Shown: piece after piece, positions 52,561 through 64,000 of the stretch
Numbering within the stretch: position 1 is the first letter of the stretch
Layout: each line of letters opens with the position of its first letter
NCBI RefSeq assembly: GCF_000247815.1
Contig: NC_021679.1
Location: 39,005,644 to 39,069,643, forward strand
Length of the DNA: 64,000 bases
DNA from: Ficedula albicollis
Taxonomy: Eukaryota; Chordata; Aves; Passeriformes; Muscicapidae
Direction: 5' to 3'
Translations under genes and position numbers: made by a program
The notes under the pieces: generated by a model
What the model was told of the DNA's origin: nothing
The model's database searches: none
The model's input: the letters and a program-made list of their open reading frames with translations, nothing else

Positions 52561-55539
52561 AATGAAGTCTCGCAGCAATAAAATAAATGCTGATCCTGAG
52601 CCCAGGCTGTTTCAGCACAGAAAAGCCGGAGTTGATGACTCAAGCCCCCTCTGGTCCATTTCTCCTCCCGGCTGACGCTCAGGAGGCATCACCAGTTCAG
52701 GGGCAGGGAACTGAATGTTTCTGCAGTGCCTCTGTTTGCCCCATAGACCTTTGTACTTTCTTTTTTTTTTTTTTTTTCTGAATAGCCTCCTGCTCCCTGG
52801 TAATTTTACATTAGTCATTGCTTCCAGATTCGAGTGTTTGAAGGAAAAGGTGTGGTTGGACTGTGAGCACTAGTGTTGCATGAACTGGCTTTTCAGTTTT
52901 TTCAGCATTGTCAATTTTTGACAAATTGGAGTTTTGAGATTAGGAGGTTACAAGGATAATAATGTTTTCCTCTTAACCAATAACTGTATTTTTGAGGTCA
53001 ACATCAAATAGTTTATTCATTGTGATAAAAATATGAGAACCTACTAAATGTACTTGTTCATTTATGAAGAGACAGTAATTCAATCATGTTCATCGTGTTT
53101 AAAGCGGGGGGAGTGTGTTTTTGGGCAAAAGTTTTCTGTTGGCACTTATATCCTGTAATGTTTCTGTTAAACATTACAATGTTATATGCAAATAAATGTA
53201 ACCTGACTGTGGAAAGGTAGATTGCAGTAACTTTTTCCTTCTGTTGAAATTGCTTGTGAAGTGCTCTATTGCTGCTGAAATAAGATGCTATTATTTTTAA
53301 TTAAGGTGGAAAAGCTTATAGGCCCTTACCAGTAAGAACTATGTCTTTTTCCCTTTCATCCTGTTAGATGTTCAGCATAAATAGCAGTACTGATATCAGA
53401 AGTTCTGCTTTAAAACACAGTTGGAGAAAGTTTTGTGAGAGTCATCTTCTACGAGAGGGGAGAATTTGTTCTAATTTTTCTTAGAATGTCAACAAGATAG
53501 CACCTTTTGGAGTTTGCATTTTTCAGTAGTAAAGCGGGATCCTTTTATAATGAACAGTCGAATTCAGTCACACAGTGTAAACAAGGAGAGTTATAGGTTA
53601 CACTACCTTTTTATAGAAGCTTCTTGCAATAGCAAAATAGCATCTGTAGTGCATTTTGAGGTATTTTTCATATTCGGTGATACCATATGCTATGTACAAA
53701 TAATCATAGTCTTAATTAGTAGTGTGTGTTTGGTGTTTAGTGTAGAAATCTGCACGCACTGAGAGAAGACTGGAGAAAAGCTGCACTTTAAATGAACAGA
53801 AGACATAAATAAGAACTTCATGTACTTCTGCTTCACTTCATGTAGATTATTTCAATACATTTAGTACAGATGAAGAGCTAAAGCAGTTCTGAACGATGGG
53901 ACTGTGTGACTAATTTTGTTATGGGGATTTTTTTTTCTTAACTGTGATGCTGAAAGTAATCAAGTCCTGCAATATTTGGTTATTTGTTTGGTGATGGAAA
54001 GCAGTGACTAGTTCAGGGAGTTCAGTGAGCTTAACAGTAGAGTAGCTTGCTTTAGCACCAAGGCAAAATTAGTGTAATGTGGTACAGAAAAGTCCCCAAG
54101 AAAAGCAAGCAAGACTCGTGATACTTGTCAGGAAAAGCAGAGTTGTGAGCCTGTTATTGGCCATACTCTGTATTGCTCTCAGTTCCTTCTCTGTCATTTC
54201 CAGTCCCATCAGTGGGTCCAGGAGGTTACACAGAGTTGCTGTGGATGAGCAGCTATGCTCCTTTCCATCCAGTCACAACCAGAGCAGAGCAGGGAGCTGT
54301 CCTGGTGGGCTGGGACCCTGCTCTGAGGGACCCTGGCAGTGCCCCCTGTTCCCATGGGTGAGCAGAGCAGGGAGCTGTCCTGGCAGGCTGCTGGGGCTGG
54401 GACCCTGCTCTGAGGGACCTGGCAGTGCCCCCTGTTCCCATGGGTGAGAGCCCCCGGTCTGGAGCCGTGGCAGTGGAGCCTGCCTGCTGGAGCAGCAGCT
54501 GCGTGTGCCAGCGCTGTGTGGGACACCACTGCCGGGAGCTGCTGCAGCAGAACGTGTTCTGCTACCTTGTACCACAAACATGTGGACATCTCCGAGGAGC
54601 CTGTGCTGGTGTGGGGCAGAATTGCAGAATTTTTAGCACTTCTGGTTAGATTTGGTGGGATTTTTTCTCAAGCGAAAATAAGATGTCAAATCCTTCTGAA
54701 TATGGCATCTACTGTCAGTCTGAAAAGAGACAGGCCTGGCATGGCTTTGTGTGTGAATGACCAGAAAGCCAGAGGTGGATCAGGGCTGTTGGGCATGGCC
54801 AGTACTATCACTTGCTGCTTGCCTCCGCCTTGATTGCAATGTTGCTGACAATAAGGCAGTTCAAATGCTAGTGAAGATGGAGAGTAAACACAGAGGCATA
54901 GCCAAGCCCAGAGCCAGGCCCGTGGGAATGGCCCTTCCCGAGTAGCAGGCTGTGCTGGCTCTGGCATCAGAGCCTGGGAATGGAGCTGGAGGGGACAATG
55001 GCACCAAGTGGTCTCTGGGCATGTTGGGAGCTTTGCTGATCCTTAGCTGCTTTTCCTAAGGCCTGCAATATGTCCTAGTTCATTGAATAACATCTCATGT
55101 TCTTCTATCCAAACAGAATAGTCATTTATTCTGCTTGGGGGAGGTTTGCAGAGGGAGGAGAGGAGGTGGATAAAGACAGCCAAAAACTGCCTCTGGTGAC
55201 CTTCCCAAAGCTTTTGCTTGCACAGAAGAAAATCCCAGTGTCTTGTCAGTTAAATCTCTGCAGCTGGCAGCAGTGTTTCAGACCCTTGCTGCCCTTAGTC
55301 CCTCTCTCCTTTATTTCGAGGCAGATGAGAGAGGCCTGCATTTCAGGAGGAAGGAAGGACTCCATCACTTTCACAGGAGATTAATTCTTTTCTTTTTTGA
55401 TAGTGGAATTCCTGACTCTGTTGTTGAAAGGGAAGGCTGAAGGAGAAGGGTCTGTGAGTGATGTCTCACAGCAGCTCAGCTGGGCCATGGGAGGCTGGGG
55501 GCCATGGTGCTCAGCCATGGAGCAGACGTGTGTCCCTAG
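52561..55539. other. Region downstream of the CpG block: no coding exon seen
   Basis: By synteny this is intron 1 of the divergent plus-strand gene (PKP4). It is AT-rich, with a 17-T tract at 52761-52777 and a two-copy duplication at 54282-54446. I looked for the PKP4 N-terminal coding exon and did not find it. Confidence 0.5.
54282..54446 (+). repeat. Two-copy GC-rich tandem duplication (about 78-87 bp)
   Basis: The block gagcagagcagggagctgtc to gccccctgttcccatgggt occurs twice. The second copy carries a small insertion (gctgctgg). Confidence 0.9.
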
Positions 55540-56465
55540 TCAGGGATGCACTGGAGCAGCCGTGTGTGCCAGGTCAGGGATGCACTGGAGCAGCTGTGTG
55601 TGTGTGCCAGGTCAGGGATGCACTGGAGCAGCCGTGTGTGTGTGCCAGGTCAGGGATGCACTGGAGCAGCCGTGTGTGTGTGCCAGGTCAGGGATGCACT
55701 GGAGCAGCCGTGTGTGTGTGCCAGGTCAGGGATGCACTGGAGCAGCCGTGTGTGTGTGCCAGGTCAGGGATGCACTGGAGCAGCCGTGTGTGTGTGCCAG
55801 GTCAGGGATGCACTGGAGCAGCCGTGTGTGCCAGGTCAGGGATGCACTGGAGCAGCTGTGTGTGTGTGCCAGGTCAGGGATGCACTGGAGCAGCCGTGTG
55901 TGCCAGGTCAGGGATGCACTGGAGCAGCTGTGTGTGTGTGCCAGGTCAGGGATGCACTGGAGCAGCCGTGTGTGCCAGGTCAGGGATGCACTGGAGCAGC
56001 TGTGTGTGTGTGCCAGGTCAGGGATGCACTGGAGCAGCCGTGTGTGCCAGGTCAGGGATGCACTGGAGCAGCTGTGTGTGTGTGCCAGGTCAGGGATGCA
56101 CTGGAGCAGCCGTGTGTGCCAGGTCAGGGATGCACTGGAGCAGCTGTGTGTGTGTGCCAGGTCAGGGATGCACTGGAGCAGCCGTGTGTGTGTGCCAGGT
56201 CAGGGATGCACTGGAGCAGCCGTGTGTGTGTGCCAGGTCAGGGATGCACTGGAGCAGCCGTGTGTGTGTGCCAGGTCAGGGATGCACTGGAGCAGCCGTG
56301 TGTGTGTGCCAGGTCAGGGATGCACTGGAGCAGCCGTGTGTGTGTGCCAGGTCAGGGATGCACTGGAGCAGCCGTGTGTGTGTGCCAGGTCAGGGATGCA
56401 CTGGAGCAGCCGTGTGTGTGTGTCAGGTCAGGGATGCACTGGAGCAGCTGTGTGTCCCTGGTCAG
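55540..56465 (+). repeat. 38-bp / 34-bp minisatellite with alternating higher-order pattern
   Basis: The unit contains gtcagggatgcactggagca followed by gccgtgtgtgtgtgccag. About 25 copies. Long units (38 bp) alternate with short ones (34 bp, one gtgt less) from about 55800 to 56160, forming a 72-bp higher-order unit; the ends are all-long. The GTGT number and a C/T change (gccg versus gctg) co-vary. All three plus frames stay open because no unit has a stop. Confidence 0.95.
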
Positions 56466-56539
56466 GGAGGTGACCCAGGACAGACTTGTCCTCCTTTCGG
56501 TATGGACTGTGAGTCAGCCCTCCTTCCTGAAGAGCATGT

Positions 56540-57215
<676 letters not shown>

Positions 57216-60200
57216 ACTGCTGTCTCTCCTTGCCTTTCCTCCCTGCTGGAGCCTTTGGCTGCTGGGAATCTCTGGGGCTGTCTTCATCTCTCTGGTCCTC
57301 TTCATTGCATCCCACCCTTGCAGGAAAACAAAGACGACCTTGGAAAGTCAGGGAAAATCTCTTCTTTGTGTATGGGATCTTCAAACAAGGTGCCAATTTA
57401 ACAGAGTTTTTATTAAAAGGTATACTTTTGTTATACCTGTGTTTTCCTACTTTCATTTGAAGCAACTGTAATATATTAAGGAAAAGAAATTGCTGTTTTT
57501 CTCCAAAGTGTCTCCATTACTCTCTTACAGATCTTTCCCCACATTTTTCACTTTGCACAGCATTTTAGACATTTATTGCCTAGCACTAGGAATTGAAGAC
57601 CAGTCAACTTCCTGTTTAATTGCATTTAGAAATAATTTAAAGTATGTCCTTATTTAGTGGAGAAAATGAAACTGGGGTCGTTACTGTATTTGAGAGTCAT
57701 TAAACCATTATTCAAGAAATAAGTAAAATTTACCCCCCATGTAGTGTTCTAACTGAAATGTAGTGTGTCTTTGTGAACCTTCAATTAACAGTATAGTTAA
57801 TCTAATGTTTTGATTGGTACTGTGATAAATTCATTATTAAAGAGCAGAAAGGAATCTATTGTAAATTCTTTGAAGGTTTACAAGTCGAAACTTGCTTTCT
57901 GCATCACGGCTCCGTGGGGGGGTTTTTACTGTGTTTGCTGTTTGTGCCGTGGGTTGGTGTTTGTGGGCAGTGGATGAAATTGTTTTACTGTGTTTGCTGT
58001 TTCTGCCATGGGTTGGTGTTTGTGGGCAGTGGATGAAATTCCCCCATGGCTGTGGGATCTGTGGGGTGTGTGGTTCACAGGCTGGGGGATGAAGTGTCCC
58101 TCAGGGTTCTCTGGGTTTTGCAGAGGAGTTTAGGGCAGCAGGCTGCCGTTCCTGATGGGTGAGCTGCATCTTGGAGCATGACACAGGGGAGCCCTGTGGG
58201 GTGTGCTGGTGTTGGGGCACCTGTGCTGGTGGCCCAGGGACAGCTCTGCATCGGGCTGGTCCGAGGAATGCCTTTAGACTGACTGGGGCAGCTCCAGAGG
58301 CAGGAGGAGCAGGAGGGAGAATGTCCTGGGAGGAGCTGGAGGGACTGAAGGCAGGAAGGTGGGGGCACTTTTCCTAGGGCCAGGTGGGGCAAGGAGCAGC
58401 AGAGGTCTGGGAGCAAGTGAGGAAAAGAAGCAGCTGTGATGTGATGCCAAATATCCTCTTTTGTCCCATCAGGTCCAGCTGTAAGGAACAAGGAAGAAGC
58501 ATTAAAAAAATTCTGGATTTCTGTTTGTTTCTGTGGGTGCCAAAACCTTTTCTTGTCTTTATCATCTTATCAAAATCTCCTCATGTTCTGTCTGTGGTGT
58601 GGCAAGCCAAAGGCTATCATCTGGCTATGCTTTTAACAGGTGTTTATAAATGTATCAGGAGCATTTGCATTACACGTGCCCAAATAGAAAGCACCTAATC
58701 TATCCCTCAGTTTGCTTTAAATGATCTTACTTAATGCTGTCTGTGCTAGAAATCTGATGTGAACAGGAAATTTCCAGTTTGTGGTGGATTTCTATCCTTT
58801 TCCCCAGGAAGATTGCAGCAGGCAATGCCTCCTGGGTACTCTGAAAGGAAACCTTTTCCGTTCCAAACCCATGTTCTTCACTGTCTTGCCTTGGCAGAAC
58901 TTCCTGGTGTGCAGCCTGGGAATTAAGTATTGGCATGTTTGTTATCATACAGATAAATCTGATTGATGAAATCTCTGAAACAATTTCAGACAAATGATAG
59001 TTATTTAACTTCCATGTCAATGTGACAGGCTTAAAGCTGGAGCATTTCATATCTTCCACAAAATAAACCCAATGTAATGTAACATATGCGTACATGATTT
59101 CAGTGGCTTCTGGACAAGTGGAGCACTGGACTGTTAATTGGAGGAATTCTGTGTACAGGTGTGTTTATGTAATGGTGCTCAGCAATTGTCTTCTGCTAAT
59201 TCATGCTCAAGTCTTGCATGGTATCTAAAGGTACACAGGGAAACTGATCTCAGAAAGAGTATTTTCATCATGTTTTTATTTAAAAACAAAATTACTGTGT
59301 AGTCTTACTGAGAAATAAGACAGCAGTATTGAAGTCACATCGTATTGTGAAAGGGGATTTAATTTGTATCATACCAGTGCCTAAACTCCAAATGGATGTG
59401 GCCCTCAGTGAAGTAGAGGGAAGCCCATGCTTCAGAACTTACAGGCAGAAAGCCAAAACTTGGACTGATGAAGAAGATACCAAGGACATGCTTTTTGTGA
59501 CACACACCTAGTCCAGGCTGCTTCGGTCCAGTACTAAACCTGGGCTGCTGGGATGTGTCATTTGGTTCAGCCTTGACTGAAGATACCCTGACAGAACTTC
59601 CCCCTCTTGCTGCTCCATAGCCTTCCTATCCAGCTTTGTCCTCAAACTAAGGTAATGAAAATACCCAGTTCCATATTGCAGCTGACATGGAGAATATGGG
59701 CAGTGAGATGACTGATACAGCACATCACTTGTTCCTGGGAGCATGTTTGTATTTTGGGTGGGAGGTGAAAAAACACTGAACCCAGAAATCTCAGACTGGC
59801 TGGTGAGATGTGCCCGTTTGCTCTGTGTTATTTGCATTACCACATAAAGGAAGAAAATCTGAGTTTTTGTTAGTTTGGCTATTGTTACTTAGCATAAATC
59901 ATAGCAACAGCATACACTTAGATTTGGGAAATTTCACCGTCATTAAATACATTCTTTTCCAGAAGATATGTAAAAAAATTCCCTAGTTTAGTGTTCTTCA
60001 CAGAATAGACAGACTGGCAGAAAAACTTCCTGTGGTTCAAGAACTTGACACTTCTCAAGGAAGTTCTGAAGTTCTGGTAGAGAGCACTGCCTGTTGTGGG
60101 ATGCTTTTTTGTTCAGGCTGACGTAGTCAGTCTTTCAACACTCAGAGTTTTTAATTTAGTTGTGGAACACAGGTTATTTTAAAGCAGGAAAAAAATCACC

Positions 60201-61009
60201 AGGTCGTGTACTGACACTGAGATAAAATAAAAAAACTGAACAACAAAAGACCCAAATCCCAAAACAAAAAACCCCATCCTGAAGAGATGCAGTTTAAAAG
60301 TGTTGAATGAGCAAGGCATGCTAAATCCAGGGATTGGGTTTGTCTGATGAGCTACTGAGTTTTATTTTGGCCAACTTGAGTGCTCTGGAAGGAACCACCC
60401 ACTGTCCATTGGGAGCTGCTGCTGCATTGATCCAGTCTGGAAATGCAGTCACACAGTGGAGGGGGATAAGAGTTTTATAAAACTTAATGCATTTACTGCT
60501 GTTCGTAATGGGTAGACTTTAAATATCTTCTTTACTGTTGCAGATACAAAAGGAGATATCCTGAATCACAACTTTCTGCTTTTAGGAGGTGTGAAGTGCA
60601 TTAGGTTTAGGAAGTTAAGTTTAAGTTTAAGAATTTGCCTTGTTAGAATGCCAGCAAATGCTGTTTTAGTGATGCAGTTCATTGTATTAGTTAATATGGT
60701 ATTATTGAATTGTTTTGTATTACTAGTATATTGATTTAATCTATAATATAAACATTGAAATGCTGAAGTTACTTTTTTTTAGATAGCAAAGATAATTCAA
60801 ATTATTGCAATTTTCCCAGAATTTTCCTTTGTTTTCTCTGCATCTCAATGCATCACAGGAGTCATATTGCAACAGAACAAAAATATTTTACTATGGCAAT
60901 ATTCCAGATTTTAGGGGTTTTTTTAGGAAGTTGAAAAGCAATATTTATATGCAGCAGTGCACAGTGTGGCATGATGTTTTTACTTGGTCAGGTGTTCCAG
61001 TTCAGTTTC
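57216..61009. other. Non-coding DNA, probably intronic
   Basis: AT-rich with no coding exon, RNA gene or transposon that I can support. A two-copy repeat is at 57924-58041 (listed). A GC-rich patch lies at about 58060-58440. Confidence 0.5.
57924..58041 (+). repeat. 59-bp tandem duplication
   Basis: The block ttttactgtgtttgctgttt to ggcagtggatgaaatt is repeated at an offset of 59 with two or three differences. Confidence 0.88.
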
Positions 61010-61612
61010 CAGCTGCAGGGACACACCTGGGGCTGCTGCAGGAACAGCTGGGGCTGCTGCAGGGACACACCTGGAGCTGCTGCAGGAACACCTGGGGCTG
61101 CTGCAGGGACACACCTGGGGCTGCTGCAGGAACAGCTGGGGCTGCTGCAGGGACACACCTGGGGCTGCTGCAGGAACAGCTGGGGCTGCTGCAGGGACAC
61201 ACCTGGGGCTGCTGCAGGAACAGCTGGGGCTGCTGCAGGGACACACCTGGGGCTGCTGCAGGAACAGCTGGGGCTGCTGCAGGGACACACCTGGGGCTGC
61301 TGCAGGAACAGCTGGGGCTGCTGCAGGGACACACCTGGGGCTGCTGCAGGAACAGCTGGGGCTGCTGCAGGGACACACCTGGGGCTGCTGCAGGAACAGC
61401 TGGGGCTGCTGCAGGGACACACCTGGGGCTGCTGCAGGAACAGCTGGGGCTGCTGCAGGGACACACCTGGGGCTGCTGCAGGAACAGCTGGGGCTGCTGC
61501 AGGGACACACCTGGGGCTGCTGCAGGAACAGCTGGGGCTGCTGCAGGGACACACCTGGGGCTGCTGCAGGAACAGCTGGGGCTGCTGCAGGGACACACCT
61601 GGGGCTGCTGCA
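61009..61612 (+). repeat. 44-bp minisatellite, about 13 copies
   Basis: The unit consists of two half-repeats: acacacctggggctgctgca then gg, and aacagctggggctgctgcag then gg. Only the first copies differ (cacctggagctg, aacacctgggg); later copies look identical. The array runs straight into the 978-nt G run at the G triplet of gctgctgcaggg. Confidence 0.95.
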
Positions 61613-62770
<1,158 letters not shown>

Positions 62771-64000
62771 TGGAATCCTCTGCTCTTCACTCAGGATTGG
62801 AGCTGTTTGCCCAGAGTTTACCAAATCCTCTCTTTGTAAACTGATCATTCTCCAGCTTGGTGTTGTGGTTGAGCAAGGTGGGAACAAAGGATTCTGCTGC
62901 AGGGACACTTTGGGTGTTTTGGAGCACAAGCACGACCCTTTTCCTTGTGCATGGAGCTGGCTGCTCACGCTCTGGAGTGTCCTGTGTGCAGGGTTCCGAC
63001 AGCCCTTCCTTCAGCTGTGCTGCTCAGGAAGGCCTCGTCCCACAGGCCAGCTGCTGCCTTCTGCTCCTATGGAGTCCTCTCACAAAGGGAAGAACCTCTA
63101 ACTCTGAGCAGGTCACTTCCCAAGCTGCTCCTGCCTCTCTTGGGGCTGAGAGCTGGTTCTTCCTTGCCCAGGTTCCCTGACACACGTAGACCTTTGGAAG
63201 AGCTCGCTCTGTTGTCAGCATGGCAAACAGCCACCTGCCCGTGAGGGTTTTCTTTCCAAATATTTGACGTGTCTGTCTCACTTCCAAGTCTTCAGTGGGC
63301 AAAGTTAAACATGTTGGAGGAAGGGGAGACAGGATGTGCTGCTGCATGGATTGTGTTTGGCTGCTTCCCCCCTTGCTCAGGATCTCGTGGAGGCTGCCTT
63401 GCCTCTGATCTCCAGACTTAAAACTGTCCTCTAGCTGACTGGAAGGGTTTGCATCCTGCACAGAATTATAGCCAAACAGAGATTTTTATCTTGGAAGCAA
63501 ATATGCCTTGTAAGTCCAGAAATTCAAGGGTGGTGTGTCCTTTTCCCTAGTACAAACATAAATACTACATGTGAAAGCTGTGCTATGTCATGCTGCTGAT
63601 GCCCAGGAACTAATTAACAACCAGCCCCAGAGCCTCTGCTCTGGCAACTTGTAACAGCCTGGGGCAGGAGGAGAGCAGGGGTGTACCTGTGATGTCTAAA
63701 CAGGCTTCTTAACTTTCTACATTTTTACAATATTTATTTTATCACCTCTCCCATTGTACTGCTGTCTTTTGGATTTACACTTGTCAATGGATTTTATTAT
63801 TTCTTACATTAAAGTATGAGGTGAAAATCTTTATAGAAGGGTTTAGTCTGTTGAAATTCAAAACTGTTAAGCTTGCTTGACCTGTATTTCAGAACCAAGT
63901 TTTGGTTGGTTCTAGACACCAGATGAATAACCACTGTTCTGCAATGACTTTTGTTTCAAGAATCACTTGTAATTAGAGTTTTTAAAATTTTTAGAATATG
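62771..64000. other. Non-coding DNA to the end of the window
   Basis: I see no coding exon or repeat element in this stretch. It turns AT-rich after about 63480. Confidence 0.5.

Noticed and set aside
55540..56465. CRISPR-like regular repeats
   Set aside because: Units are directly adjacent with no unique spacers, and the context is vertebrate intron.

Overview
This window is nuclear DNA from a vertebrate, most likely a bird. It holds spliced genes with long AT-rich introns, CR1-type LINE tails, very GC-rich minisatellites, and a gene order (UPP2 plus, CCDC148 minus, then a CpG-rich promoter block) that matches the conserved amniote block UPP2 - CCDC148 - PKP4 (human 2q24.1). I see no bacterial, phage, CRISPR or operon features.

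Layout: 1-1525 holds the end of UPP2 (uridine phosphorylase 2) on the plus strand: a last intron full of GC-rich degenerate repeats, the last coding exon (554-702) and a 3'UTR carrying a minisatellite, a 119-nt G run and a 157-bp tandem duplication, ending at an AATAAA. About 1 kb of intergenic DNA follows. From 39970 down to about 2508 on the minus strand lies the coding part of CCDC148. I could join 14 coding exons with compatible phases. The joined CDS is 1761 nt (586 codons plus stop), close to the human protein of about 591 residues. Exon 12 lies in a 1323-bp tandem duplication with no difference at the points I compared, and a third copy without a splice donor sits inside a minisatellite. 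Introns carry a perfect (GGGCA)n array of 259 copies (13246-14540), a 60-bp higher-order satellite (29231-31210), CR1 pieces and several short tandem duplications. The region around 49.9-52.56 kb is CpG-rich and is probably a divergent promoter shared with a plus-strand gene. By synteny that gene would be PKP4, but none of its coding exons are visible. It is interrupted by a 1578-nt pure G run. From 52.6 kb to the end I find no coding exon, only two further minisatellites (38/34-bp and 44-bp units), each broken by a long G run.

The genes do not form a pathway: UPP2 is a pyrimidine-salvage enzyme and CCDC148 is a coiled-coil protein without an established function. I did not find a new biological system. 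The most unusual feature is the repeat landscape: six pure G runs totalling 3361 nt, all with G on the plus strand, at least five of them starting or ending at a short G tract of a tandem-repeat unit. This is either an assembly or base-calling artefact or a striking homopolymer expansion. Raw reads would decide.
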